Below, piece by piece: positions 1 to 8,878 of a stretch of DNA of 64,000 nucleotides. The translations under genes were made by a program, and so were the position numbers. The DNA is from Dehalococcoidia bacterium. Lineage in GTDB: Bacteria; Chloroflexota; Dehalococcoidia; SM23-28-2; RBG-16-64-32. The number at the start of each line of letters is the position of its first letter. Position 1 is the first letter of the stretch. The notes under the pieces are model-generated. The model had not been told where the DNA came from and did not search any database. It saw only the letters and a program-made list of their open reading frames with translations. The DNA lies in contig JAUSFE010000032.1 in assembly GCA_030649945.1 (NCBI GenBank), forward strand, positions 1-64,000, in the 5' to 3' direction.

Positions 1-204
1 CTGGCCGCCTACAAGCGGTTCCGGGAGCTCACGCAGAAGCGCAACCTCCGCGGCACCTTTCCCAGCACGAACGCGCTGATCCAGGCCATTCGCGAGTTCC
101 TTGACGCCACGAACGCCGACCCCAGACCCTTCTTGTGGACCGCCTCTGTCGCCACCATCCTTACGAAGGTACAGCGTGGTAAAGCCATTCTTGAGACACT
201 ACAC
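1..204 (+). mobile_element. Right end of an IS630-type insertion sequence
   Basis: The terminal inverted repeat read inward on the minus strand starts TAGTGTAGTGTCTCAAGAAT. It is shared, with few changes, by the right ends of the two MITEs. The element ends at 204, followed by TA (205-206), the expected target dinucleotide. The left end is outside the window. Confidence 0.6.
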
Positions 205-207
205 TAG
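1..207 (+). CDS. IS630-family transposase, C-terminal part
   Basis: The window opens inside this gene in frame 1 and reads 68 residues to a TAG stop. The tail has the look of an IS630/Tc1-mariner transposase C-terminus: YKRFRELTQKRN, a Pro-Phe-x-Trp segment (DPRPFLWTA) and a terminal KVQRGKAILETLH. The catalytic DDE domain lies before the window, so activity cannot be judged. The stop codon is formed by the TA target dinucleotide plus the next base. The last 35 bases closely match the right ends of the two MITEs at 19594-19826 and 36036-36270. Family assignment is from recognition of the tail, not from a full domain. Confidence 0.6.
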   Translation: MAAYKRFRELTQKRNLRGTFPSTNALIQAIREFLDATNADPRPFLWTASVATILTKVQRGKAILETLH

Positions 208-328
208 TAGCGGTTGCGTCTAAGAGACTACTACAGCCGTTCCCTCAGCTGCAGCCGCCTGTGTCAGCGGGTTTGGTGCCCTCAGCCGATTCGGCCTTCA
301 AGAGCGTCCACTGTTGCCTCATCATCCG
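208..328. other. Short intergenic stretch after the IS end
   Basis: No gene, RNA or clear terminator is seen between the IS630 end and the arsR stop. Confidence 0.4.
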
Positions 329-664
329 CTAAGTTTGCGGCTGCTCCGGCCCTTCGGCCTGTTGCTTCAGGCGCTTCAGGCTCTCCTCCCAGTGGGGAGC
401 GAAGCTGCTCAACCAGTCGTAGTAAACATCGGCCAGCGGGCGCGAGTCCAGTGTGTAATGCCACTCCCGCCCCAGCTCCCGCGCCCGCACCAGCCGCGCG
501 CGCCGCAGCACGCCCAGGTGCTTGGAGACGGCGGCGCGGCTCAGGCCGGGGAACTGCGCGGCGATCCGCCCGGCGGTGAGGCTTCCGCGCGTGCGCAACA
601 GGTCCAGGATGGCGCGGCGGGTCGGGTCGGCGAGCGCCGCGAAGGCGTCCCTACGCTTCGGCAA
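329..664 (-). CDS. ArsR-family transcriptional regulator
   Basis: A 111-residue winged-helix regulator of ArsR/SmtB type. The core helix-turn-helix is at about residues 28-60 (LTAGRIAAQF, then LSRAAVSKHLGVLRRARLV). The protein has no cysteine, so the classic CxC metal site is absent; it more likely belongs to the non-metal ArsR group commonly paired with AHSA1 proteins. It is the second gene of a two-gene operon: the upstream SRPBCC gene overlaps its start by 14 bases. A perfect 14-bp palindrome at 1132-1145 just upstream of the operon is the likely operator, suggesting autorepression. The ligand is unknown. Confidence 0.85.
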   Translation of the reverse strand: MPKRRDAFAALADPTRRAILDLLRTRGSLTAGRIAAQFPGLSRAAVSKHLGVLRRARLVRARELGREWHYTLDSRPLADVYYDWLSSFAPHWEESLKRLKQQAEGPEQPQT

Positions 665-1106
665 GCTGGCGCAGCGCCTCCAGCTGGCGGTTGGTCCAGC
701 CGCCCTCGAAACCGCGGTGTTCCTCGGCGGCGCGCGTCCCAGTGCGCTCGATGGCGTGGTGGAAGAGCTCGACGAGTGTGCCGCCTAGGGCGGGCGTCAG
801 GCGGAGGGTGATGAGCGGCGGTGCCACCCAGCCATGCCCTATCCAGTCGCTTTCGAACGTTAGCTCCCGCGGCGGCTCAAAGACCGTGACGCGGCCCGCG
901 AAGAGCAGCCGCTCGCCGTCGCCGTGGTGGCCGGCGTCGGTCTCCACCAGGGCGCCGGCGCGCGGCTCGTACTTCGTCAGCTTGTGGCCGGTGCCGAACC
1001 AGGCCCGCATGCGCTCGAAGCTCTCGAACTCCTTCCAGACGCGCTCCGGCGGGGCGTCGATGAGGATGCTGCGGCGGACCGCCAACCGCCCAATTTCGGT
1101 TCCCAT
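651..1106 (-). CDS. SRPBCC/AHSA1-domain protein
   Basis: A 151-residue START-like (AHSA1) protein. It begins with the usual strand (VRRSILIDAPPERVWKEF), contains the W/F-rich centre (FEPPRELTFESDW) and ends with the long C-terminal helix (GGWTNRQLEALRQLAEA). Members bind hydrophobic ligands or act as Hsp90 co-chaperone-like domains; the ligand here is unknown. It is the promoter-proximal gene of the operon and overlaps the arsR start by 14 bases, an arrangement typical of AHSA1-arsR pairs. Confidence 0.85.
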   Translation of the reverse strand: MGTEIGRLAVRRSILIDAPPERVWKEFESFERMRAWFGTGHKLTKYEPRAGALVETDAGHHGDGERLLFAGRVTVFEPPRELTFESDWIGHGWVAPPLITLRLTPALGGTLVELFHHAIERTGTRAAEEHRGFEGGWTNRQLEALRQLAEA

Positions 1107-1131
1107 GTGGCCCTCCTTCGTGCTACCCTGT

Positions 1132-1145
1132 GGTTACATGTAACC
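1132..1145. promoter_or_regulatory. Probable ArsR operator
   Basis: GGTTACATGTAACC is a perfect 14-bp palindrome 26 bp upstream of the AHSA1 start. A second half-site-like pair (GTTTAGTAAC) lies directly beside it at 1146-1155. Position and symmetry fit a homodimeric ArsR site. Binding is inferred. Confidence 0.55.
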
Positions 1146-1268
1146 GTTTAGTAACATATTGCCACTGGGCTGTCAAGAGGGGAGCGGAGCGCCCACGCAG
1201 CGCGAAAACCCGAAAAATGCCAAACAAACTCGGCAGGTCAGTCCGGACTCGACTGCCCGCGAATCTGA

Positions 1269-1340
1269 ACCACGAAGGCACAAAGACACAAAGAAGATAG
1301 AGGCTATTGGGGGGTCTTCGTGTCTTGGTGCCTTTGTGGT
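1269..1340. repeat. Long inverted repeat, possible terminator of acdA
   Basis: Arms of about 25 bp, beginning ACCACGAAGGCACAAAGACA at 1269 and complementary to 1316-1340 with about three mismatches, enclose a 22-bp spacer. The sequence style (CACGAAGGCACAAAG) is that of a dispersed extragenic repeat. It sits 26 bp past the acdA stop and could form a strong hairpin, but no clean T-run follows. Confidence 0.5.
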
Positions 1341-1365
1341 AAGAGCCCCACCGCCGTCTCGCAGG

Positions 1366-2799
1366 CTAATCCAACCCCGCGCGGAAGCGCCAGTAGCCGA
1401 TCGCCCGGCGCAGCGCCCGCGCCCCCGCCTCGAAGCCGCCGAACACGGCGATGCCCCGCTCCACGAGGCGCGACCGGATGTCCGCCATCACGTCCTCCAC
1501 GTGGCCGGGGTGGCAGATGGCGATGAAGGGCTTGGCCGAGCGCTCCCTGTGGGCGGCCAGGATGTCCACCATGCTATCGAGCAGCGCCGGGTTCTGGCGC
1601 AGCCGCCGCGCGATGAAGCTGGCGCCCACCTCCATGGCCACGGCGTCCACGTTCCCGTCCTCCTCCAGGATGTCGAAGAGCTTCTGCAGGTTGCCCGGCA
1701 GGAAGCCCATGCCGATGGTGCCGCCGGCGTCCAGCGGGTTGCGGTAGCTGCCGCCGATGATGTTGAAGAACCCGGACAGCTTCTCGTACGAGGCGGCCGT
1801 GAGCAGCGGCACTTCCAGCCCCTCGCGCTCGAAGCTGTCCGTGATGACGACGGACTGGCCGCCGGTCATGGCGATGAGGCCCATGCGGGCGCCGGTGGTG
1901 GGCCGGGCGTAGACGAGCGCCTTGACGGCGTCGATGGTTTCGTCCAGGGAGTCGGTCTGGACGGCGCCGGCCTGGCGCATGGCGGCATCCCAAACGGCGG
2001 GCGCGGTGGCCAGCGAGGCGGTGTGCGAGTAGACGGCGCGGGCGCCGGCGCGCGTGAGGCCGCCCTTCCACACCACGACCGGCTTGCGGCGCGCGGCGCG
2101 GCGCAGGGAGCCCAGGAAGCGGCGGCCGTCCTTCACGCCCTCGATGTACATAGCGATGACCTCTGTCTCCGCGTCCTCGGCCAGGTAGTCCAGGTAGTCC
2201 GGCGCGTCGAGGATAACGGCGTTGCCGAAGCTGACGGTCTTCGAGCACTTGACCCCCTGCACGGCGCCCACGAGGGAGAAGTTGATGCAGTGGGTGCCGC
2301 TCTGGCTGATAAAGCCCACGCTGCCCGCGTCGCCGGCCGGCTGGTCCGGGCTGTGGCGCACGCCCCGGCGCCGGTTGTAGACGCCCATGCAGTTGGGGCC
2401 GATGAGCAGAAGATCGCCCTCGCGCGCCAGTTGCGTGATCTGCTCCTGGGTCGCGATGCCCTCTTCCGTCTCCGTCTCGGCGAAGCCCGAGGTGAACAGC
2501 GCGACGGCGCCCACCTTCTTGCGCACGCAGTCCGCGATGATGCGCGGCGCTACCGGGCGGGGCACGGCGCAGAGCACGTAGTCGATCTCGCCGGGGATCT
2601 CCAGCACGCTCTTGTAGTTGGGCACGCCCATCGCCTCGATGCCGGGGATCTCGTCCGGGTCCACCTGCACGGAGTAGACCTTGCCCCCGAATGTGCTCAT
2701 GCAGTTCAGCCACATATAGCCCATGGCGCGCTTGTCGCCGACCACGGCTACAGTTTTCGGGTTGAAGGCGCGGTCCAGGCGCTTGATCAGGTCCGTCAT
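1366..2799 (-). CDS. acdA: ADP-forming acyl-CoA synthetase, alpha subunit
   Basis: A 477-residue CoA-binding subunit of the NDP-forming acetate/acyl-CoA ligase family, which conserves thioester energy as ATP. It has an N-terminal Rossmann CoA-binding domain (FNPKTVAVVGDKRAMG, residues 12-27), two succinyl-CoA-synthetase-like flavodoxin domains, the GPNCMGV and SQSGTHC motifs, and the phosphorylatable His near residue 259 in SHTASLA. The matching ATP-grasp subunit lies upstream on the same strand at 3028-3720, so the enzyme is two separate chains rather than a fusion. The start is overlapped by the stop of a 34-codon mini-ORF that copies the beginning of this gene. The acyl substrate cannot be told from sequence. 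Confidence 0.88.
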   Translation of the reverse strand: MTDLIKRLDRAFNPKTVAVVGDKRAMGYMWLNCMSTFGGKVYSVQVDPDEIPGIEAMGVPNYKSVLEIPGEIDYVLCAVPRPVAPRIIADCVRKKVGAVALFTSGFAETETEEGIATQEQITQLAREGDLLLIGPNCMGVYNRRRGVRHSPDQPAGDAGSVGFISQSGTHCINFSLVGAVQGVKCSKTVSFGNAVILDAPDYLDYLAEDAETEVIAMYIEGVKDGRRFLGSLRRAARRKPVVVWKGGLTRAGARAVYSHTASLATAPAVWDAAMRQAGAVQTDSLDETIDAVKALVYARPTTGARMGLIAMTGGQSVVITDSFEREGLEVPLLTAASYEKLSGFFNIIGGSYRNPLDAGGTIGMGFLPGNLQKLFDILEEDGNVDAVAMEVGASFIARRLRQNPALLDSMVDILAAHRERSAKPFIAICHPGHVEDVMADIRSRLVERGIAVFGGFEAGARALRRAIGYWRFRAGLD

Positions 2800-2900
2800 C
2801 GCTGCGGGAGGCGCTGACGCCGCAGGGCTGGGGACGCTGCGCCATGGCGGGCCGGGTTCGGGTTGAAGGTGCGGTCCGGGCGCTTGAGGAGGTCGTTCAT
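2797..2900 (-). pseudogene. Duplicated 5' fragment of acdA forming a 34-codon leader ORF
   Basis: Minus-strand codons from the ATG at 2900 read MNDLLKRPDRTFNP, a near copy of the acdA start MTDLIKRLDRAFNP. Similarity stops after about 14 codons. The frame continues to a TGA that overlaps the acdA ATG as ATGA. It is either a harmless duplication scar or a coupled leader for acdA. No product is claimed. Confidence 0.5.
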
Positions 2901-2953
2901 CGCCGCAACCACCGTCGCCTGCGCCATCCTCGTATCCCCCGTCGTAGTCGTAG

Positions 2954-2975
2954 GGACAGACCTTCAGGTCTGTCC
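2954..2975. repeat. Perfect 22-bp palindrome with TC centre
   Basis: Arms GGACAGACCT and AGGTCTGTCC around TC, between acdB and the acdA leader. It shares its design, but not its sequence, with palindromes at 3741-3758, 18663-18680 and 35120-35144. Confidence 0.6.
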
Positions 2976-3027
2976 AACCGGGGCGGGGCCGGGGCGGCTG
3001 GCGCCGCTGCCCGCGGCCAACCGTCCG

Positions 3028-3720
3028 TCACGCCACCACAATCCGCGCGTCCACGGCCAGGCAGCCGTCCTTGTAGGCGAAGACCGGGTTCAGGTCCAGC
3101 TCCTCTATCTCGGGGTGCGCCTCGATGAACTCGGACAGCTTGAGGATCAGCTTCTCCAGCGCCTCCAGGTCCGCCGGGTCCTGCCCGCGCACGCCCTGGA
3201 GCACCGGGAAGCCCTTGATCTCGCGCACCATCTGGCGGGCGTCGCGCGGCTCCAGGGGGACGATGCGGAAGGCAACGTCCTTGAGCACCTCTACGAGGAT
3301 GCCGCCGAGGCCGAACATGAGGACGGGCCCGAACTGCGGGTCTTTGCTCATGCCGATGATGACCTCGGTGCCCTGCGGCGCCATCTTCTGGACGGCGACG
3401 CCCTCGATGCTGGCATCGGGCTGGCGCTCCTTGACGGCGGCCACCATCTCCCCGAAGGCGGTCTCGACCTCCTCCGCGGAGCCGAGGCCGAGGCGCACGC
3501 CGCCCACGTCTGACTTGTGGGTGACATCCGGGGAGACGACCTTGAGGACGGCGGGCCAGCCGAGCCCGGCGGCGGCCTGAGCGGCCTCTTTCGCGGTGCG
3601 GGCGAGCTGAGCGTGGGCGACGGGGATACCGGCCTCCCCCAGGACCTCCTTGGACTCGATCTCCGTGAGGACGGTGCGGCCCTGGCTCTTGGCGCTATCG
3701 ATGATCTCGGCTACGGACAC
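3028..3720 (-). CDS. acdB: ADP-forming acyl-CoA synthetase, beta (ATP-grasp) subunit
   Basis: A 230-residue ATP-grasp subunit, the normal length for the separate beta chain. Typical motifs are visible: LTEIESKEVLGEAGIPV near the N-terminus, WPAVLKVVSPDVTHKSDVGG, EVIIGMSKDPQFGPVLMFGLGG and the C-terminal ELDLNPVFAY. It pairs with the alpha subunit downstream to convert acyl-CoA, ADP and phosphate into acid, ATP and CoA. A 228-bp gap with a palindrome and the acdA leader fragment separates the two genes; co-transcription is likely but not shown. Confidence 0.88.
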   Translation of the reverse strand: MSVAEIIDSAKSQGRTVLTEIESKEVLGEAGIPVAHAQLARTAKEAAQAAAGLGWPAVLKVVSPDVTHKSDVGGVRLGLGSAEEVETAFGEMVAAVKERQPDASIEGVAVQKMAPQGTEVIIGMSKDPQFGPVLMFGLGGILVEVLKDVAFRIVPLEPRDARQMVREIKGFPVLQGVRGQDPADLEALEKLILKLSEFIEAHPEIEELDLNPVFAYKDGCLAVDARIVVA

Positions 3721-3740
3721 GTCAGACTCCTGCGCTATGC

Positions 3741-3758
3741 GTCAGGCTGAAGCCTGAC
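3741..3758. repeat. Perfect 18-bp palindrome with GA centre
   Basis: Arms GTCAGGCT and AGCCTGAC around GA, 20 bp upstream of the acdB start. It belongs to the same structural family as 2954-2975. Confidence 0.55.
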
Positions 3759-3860
3759 CCCCCAGAGTTTTTCTGGCTCCGAAGTCCCCGCACCAGAGGG
3801 CGCGGCTATGTTGCGGCCCACCTGCCGCTAACGCCAACCAGAGGGTTGAGGCGAGAAGGA

Positions 3861-4078
3861 TCAGGCGCGGGCGCCGTTCGCCGCAGCGGGCTTAACCGTG
3901 CGGGCCATGGTGCGGCGCTGGCTGTAATTCAGGAACGAGCGGGTGGCGCCGCAGATCTTGCATTGGCCCACACTGCTTTCGCCTGCAGGAGTCTCGATCT
4001 GCCAGTGGTGGGCGCAGATGGAGGGCAGCATCTCCGGCGGCAGATCCGTGCCGTTCATGCTCAGTTCCGTGCTCTGCT

Positions 4079-4085
<7 letters not shown>
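3861..4085 (-). CDS. Small zinc-ribbon-like protein
   Basis: A 74-residue protein with Cys24, His26/His27 and the knuckle Cys42-Lys-Ile-Cys45-Gly, suggesting one bound zinc. The core CAHHWQIETPAG...GQCKICGATRSFLN resembles small conserved zinc-ribbon proteins of Chloroflexota, usually unnamed. The C-terminus is basic (RRTMARTVKPAAANGARA). Its ATG overlaps the stop of the RRM gene by seven bases, so the two are probably translated together. An RNA-related role is inferred from that neighbour only. Confidence 0.6.
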
Positions 4086-4444
<359 letters not shown>

Positions 4445-4569
4445 CCGCCCGGATATCGGCGGCGAAATCTCCCGGCGTTATCCGCTGTCCCGGGCGGCGG
4501 GAGATGGGGCGCCGGGGCAGCCTAATCATTATACTCCCTCTTACGTTAAGGGGAATGCCTTTTGCCCTG

Positions 4570-6228
<1,659 letters not shown>

Positions 6229-6696
6229 AGCTGCGCTCACGGGTAGGATAACATAGGCGCCCGGCGGCCCCTGGTCTAGCTGCAGTTCCCACGGACATTG
6301 TTTACAGATACCGCTAAGCGGTGCCGCGCCCGGCTGACTCCTCGCGCAACGGGGGTACAGGGGGCGGAGCCCCCTGTCGGGGGTCTGGGGGTGTCCCCCA
6401 GATAACATCCCGGGCGGGCGGGTGGGACGCACGGCATCTCGATTGCGGAACGGTGGGGCGGGGTGGAAGCCAGGCGCCGCTTGCGAGACTCATCTCGCCG
6501 TAAACAACCTGTGTGGGAACTACATCTCCCCTCGCGGGTAGAGCGGGCGCGGCGGCGGCGGGGGGGGCGTGCCGCGGGCAACGGCGCAGTTCCGTGGCTG
6601 TCCCACGGCCTAACGGTCCGCTGTTCCATGGCCGGGCCCCCTTCTGTTCGCGGCGGCAAGACCGCTCCCTATCTGTGCACTATTGACATGTGTGCT
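6229..6696. other. Gene-poor region with palindromic repeats
   Basis: No convincing gene is seen. The stretch holds the repeat at 6361-6405, a G-run near 6560 and GC-rich sequence. Open frames here are short and have unusual composition (Arg/Pro/Gly-rich). Confidence 0.45.
6361..6405. repeat. Two-hairpin GC-rich repeat, copy 1
   Basis: GGGGCGGAGCCCC followed by a second hairpin, GGGTCTGGGGG/TGTCCCCCAGAT. The same pair of hairpins occurs at 24274-24341, where another repeat has been inserted between them. Confidence 0.7.
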
Positions 6697-6702
6697 AGAA
6701 TC
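6695..6702 (+). promoter_or_regulatory. Probable extended -10 promoter of the HTH gene
   Basis: TGTGCTAGAAT has the extended -10 form (TG-C-TAGAAT) 35 bp before the start at 6738. No good -35 box lies 17 bp upstream. The nearby TTGACA at 6683 is only 8 bp away and is not a partner. Confidence 0.45.
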
Positions 6703-6737
6703 ATTCACGCGTCTTAGCGTGTTAGTGGAGCGACGGT

Positions 6738-6953
6738 ATGACGGCTGAGCCTTTCGACAATTACCTCGATCTCGTGGAAGCGGCGCGGATGCTGAACATC
6801 CACCCGCAGAGCCTGCGCCGGCTGATCAAGCAGAAGAAGGTGCCGGCCGTCCTCTTCGCCGGCAAGTACCTGATCCGGCGGCCGGAGCTGGAGCAGTTCA
6901 AATCTAACTACGATCCGCGCCCCGGGCGCAAGGCCATCCGCCGTCTCCTTTAG
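6738..6953 (+). CDS. Excisionase/MerR-like helix-turn-helix protein
   Basis: A 71-residue single-domain DNA-binding protein of the HTH_17 type. LDLVEAARMLNIHPQSLRRLIKQKKVPAVLFAGKYLIRRPEL matches the standard layout: recognition helix (PQSLRRLIK), then wing (AGKYLIRRPEL). The C-terminus is basic (RPGRKAIRRLL). No integrase or phage gene is nearby, so a housekeeping or unknown regulatory role is as likely as excision. It converges on the lipoprotein gene with two bases between stops. Confidence 0.75.
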   Translation: MTAEPFDNYLDLVEAARMLNIHPQSLRRLIKQKKVPAVLFAGKYLIRRPELEQFKSNYDPRPGRKAIRRLL

Positions 6954-6955
6954 CG

Positions 6956-7729
6956 TTAATGGGCCGCCTCAGGCATCACCGGCGGCTCTATGCGAATCCC
7001 CTGATCGTTCAGGTCCCGGACGTCCATCGATAGCGTGAAGCCCAGCGGCTCCCCCTTCTCGTTGACGTCGGCGGACTCTATGCGCATCTGGACGGGCCAG
7101 CGCCCCGGCTGGGCCAGCCAGAGGTCCACGGAGTACTTCTGCGGGGTCCGGCCGCCCAGCGCCTGTGGCAATTGCTCGAGGCTGGTCTGGTCCAGGCGGT
7201 AGTGCGCCGTCTGGATGCCGTTTACCGTCTCCGCCTGCGCTTCCACGTTTGCCAGGGAAGGGGCGATCTGTAAGACGATGTCGTTGCAGACAACGAGCGG
7301 TGTGAGCAGGCCGTCGTCGCTCGCCTGCTCTTCCTGCCACGCGGCGCCCACGCGCAGCCAGCTCTTCTCGCCGATCGTCCGCAGCTCCAGCTCCTCGTCC
7401 CCGAAGCGGAGAATGGCCTGGGAGCGGTCCGGGGCCAGGTAGGCGCCCTCCAGAGTGAAGTCTGAGAACAGCCTGGTGAGGGCGTCCGCGAAGGCGGTGA
7501 GGGGCGCGCCCGCCGTCTGGCCGGGGGTGGGAGAGGTGGTCTGCGGTCCCGGGGCCTGCAGCTTGAGGGCTACCGAATAGCGGTAACTGCTGAACTCAGC
7601 AATGGCGTCGCAGGAGGTGGGGACGCCGCCTCCCGGGGCCTTGCCGTTGCTCGCCCCCTTCCCGCCGCCGCAGGATGCCACCAGGGCCGCCACCAGGAAG
7701 AGAGCGAAGATGCACGATCTCGTTCGCAA
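6956..7729 (-). CDS. Secreted lipoprotein of unknown function
   Basis: About 257 residues from the TTG at 7729. The signal peptide (RTRSCIFALFLVAALVASC) ends in lipobox LVASC, then a Gly/Ser/Pro-rich linker leads to a folded domain with strands such as SWLRVGAAWQE and AHYRLDQTSLEQL. The general pattern recalls LppX/LprG-like lipid-binding lipoproteins, but this is a weak resemblance. The open frame continues to a GTG at 7774; that GTG lies inside a GCTAGACT promoter-like box, so the downstream start is preferred. The protein is expected to be anchored outside the membrane. Confidence 0.65.
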   Translation of the reverse strand: MRTRSCIFALFLVAALVASCGGGKGASNGKAPGGGVPTSCDAIAEFSSYRYSVALKLQAPGPQTTSPTPGQTAGAPLTAFADALTRLFSDFTLEGAYLAPDRSQAILRFGDEELELRTIGEKSWLRVGAAWQEEQASDDGLLTPLVVCNDIVLQIAPSLANVEAQAETVNGIQTAHYRLDQTSLEQLPQALGGRTPQKYSVDLWLAQPGRWPVQMRIESADVNEKGEPLGFTLSMDVRDLNDQGIRIEPPVMPEAAH

Positions 7730-7764
7730 TATCGTCAGGCGCCTCTTCGCGTTCCAAAGTACAC

Positions 7765-7772
7765 AGTCTAGC
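7765..7772 (-). promoter_or_regulatory. Probable -10 box of the lipoprotein gene
   Basis: GCTAGACT on the minus strand, the same shape as the boxes before other genes in this window. It overlaps the longest possible start of the lipoprotein frame, arguing for the downstream start. Confidence 0.4.
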
Positions 7773-7844
7773 ACTGTGGATGAACGGGCATCAAAAGGTT
7801 GTGGCTGCGTTACAAGCGGCCGTAGATGGTCCGGGCTGCGCTAC

Positions 7845-8507
7845 CTAGCCGCCACGCTCCAGACGGCGACGCCCGATGTAGTCCATGCTGTCCTTGTACT
7901 GGGACTCCTGGATGAGGCCGCTGGCCATGAGATAGTTGAGCATGGTCTCCAGCCCGAGGATGGAGATGAGGTTGTACCCCTTGCTCTTCAACTGTTCGCG
8001 CGCACCCTCCTGGCGGTCCAGCAGCACCAGCACGTCCCGGACGATGAGGCCGGCGTTCGTGCGCAGGAACGCCGCCGTCTCCACAATGCCGCCGCCGCTG
8101 GTCACCAGGTCATCGATCAGCAGCACCGTTTCGCCGGTCTCGTAGCGGCCCTCCACGAAGACGCGGTTGCCGTTGCGCGCCTTGGCCGGGTGCACGTAGA
8201 TCATCGGTACGCGGCTGCGCAGCGAGAAGGCGGTCCCCAGGTGCAGGCCGCCGAAGGGGATGCCACAGACGCGCTCGAACGGCTGCACCTGCGGATGCCG
8301 CATGCCCCGGAGCGTTTGGATCCCCTCGTGCATGACGCGGGCGGCGCGGGAAAGCGCGCGGGGGTTGCTGATCAGCAGCCGCAGGTTGACGTAGACAGGG
8401 GAATGCTGCGTGGTGCGGCCGATGGTGTAATCGCCGAACTGAATGGCGCCCAGGTCCCACAGGGCCTTGGCAAGCCATAGATTTCCGGCGTCGTCTCGTG
8501 CTGGCAT
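7845..8507 (-). CDS. pyrE: Orotate phosphoribosyltransferase
   Basis: A 220-residue type I phosphoribosyltransferase. The PRPP loop VLLIDDLVTSGGG is at about 128-140, with the pyrimidine-binding hood near the N-terminus (LGAIQFGDYTIGRTTQHSPVYVNLRLL) and a PPi loop region (CGIPFGGLHLGT). It catalyses orotate plus PRPP to OMP in pyrimidine synthesis. The gene stands alone. A GC-rich hairpin followed by a T-rich run in its leader (8532-8556) suggests attenuation by pyrimidine status. Confidence 0.88.
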   Translation of the reverse strand: MPARDDAGNLWLAKALWDLGAIQFGDYTIGRTTQHSPVYVNLRLLISNPRALSRAARVMHEGIQTLRGMRHPQVQPFERVCGIPFGGLHLGTAFSLRSRVPMIYVHPAKARNGNRVFVEGRYETGETVLLIDDLVTSGGGIVETAAFLRTNAGLIVRDVLVLLDRQEGAREQLKSKGYNLISILGLETMLNYLMASGLIQESQYKDSMDYIGRRRLERGG

Positions 8508-8531
8508 GCGGGTGTCCCAAACAAGGAAAGA

Positions 8532-8556
8532 GGCCCCCGTCTGCCGGACGGGTGGC
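8532..8556 (-). terminator. Candidate attenuator hairpin in the pyrE leader
   Basis: On the minus strand GGCCACCCGTC pairs with GACGGGGGCC (one bulge) across a five-base loop, immediately followed by TCTTTCCTTGTTT and then the pyrE start 24 bases on. This is the layout of an intrinsic terminator in a leader. A PyrR-type binding sequence was not recognised. Confidence 0.5.
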
Positions 8557-8674
8557 CTTCAGGTGCGGTAGACTAGCGCGACGATACACCGGCGTGCGGC
8601 GGGTGTCAAGATAAGGCGGGTCTGGGTAGAGTGGGTCAGTACTGACCCGCTACCCACGCGGGCCTGCGCCGTGC

Positions 8675-8680
8675 TAAACT
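8675..8680 (+). promoter_or_regulatory. Probable -10 box inside the cassette
   Basis: GTGCTAAACT, of the same class as other extended -10 boxes here, lies 35 bp before the well-placed ATG at 8716. Confidence 0.35.
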
Positions 8681-8715
8681 CCGCACAACGTTCATCCAGA
8701 CAAAGGAGGCCATCA

Positions 8716-8763
8716 ATGAGAACAACAGCGCTCCTGGTGCGCCCCGGCGTCCGAGCGGCCTAG
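8716..8763 (+). CDS. 15-codon leader ORF upstream of the nucleotidyltransferase
   Basis: ATG at 8716 has an excellent ribosome site (AAAGGAGG, 6 bases before) and encodes MRTTALLVRPGVRAA, then TAG. It sits between a promoter-like box and the nucleotidyltransferase, 115 bp before that start. It may be a regulatory leader peptide or the stub of a disrupted gene. No function is claimed. Confidence 0.4.
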   Translation: MRTTALLVRPGVRAA

Positions 8764-8878
8764 CCAAGGCAACCTCCGCTCGACATCGGGTGCGCTCCTG
8801 CCCGACTGTCGTTTCGCATAGCGCCACCCCACGCCGGCTTCGGCTGTGGACGTGGCGCCCCACCGCAAGGAGCACCTC

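Noticed and set aside
6683-6702. TTGACA plus TAGAAT as a promoter pair
   Set aside because: Spacing is only 8 bp; TTGACA cannot be the -35 partner of this box.
8633-8648. GGGTCAGTACTGACCC as a repressor operator
   Set aside because: It is explained better as two joined IS1-type terminal repeats, since the other cassette end has the same arrangement.
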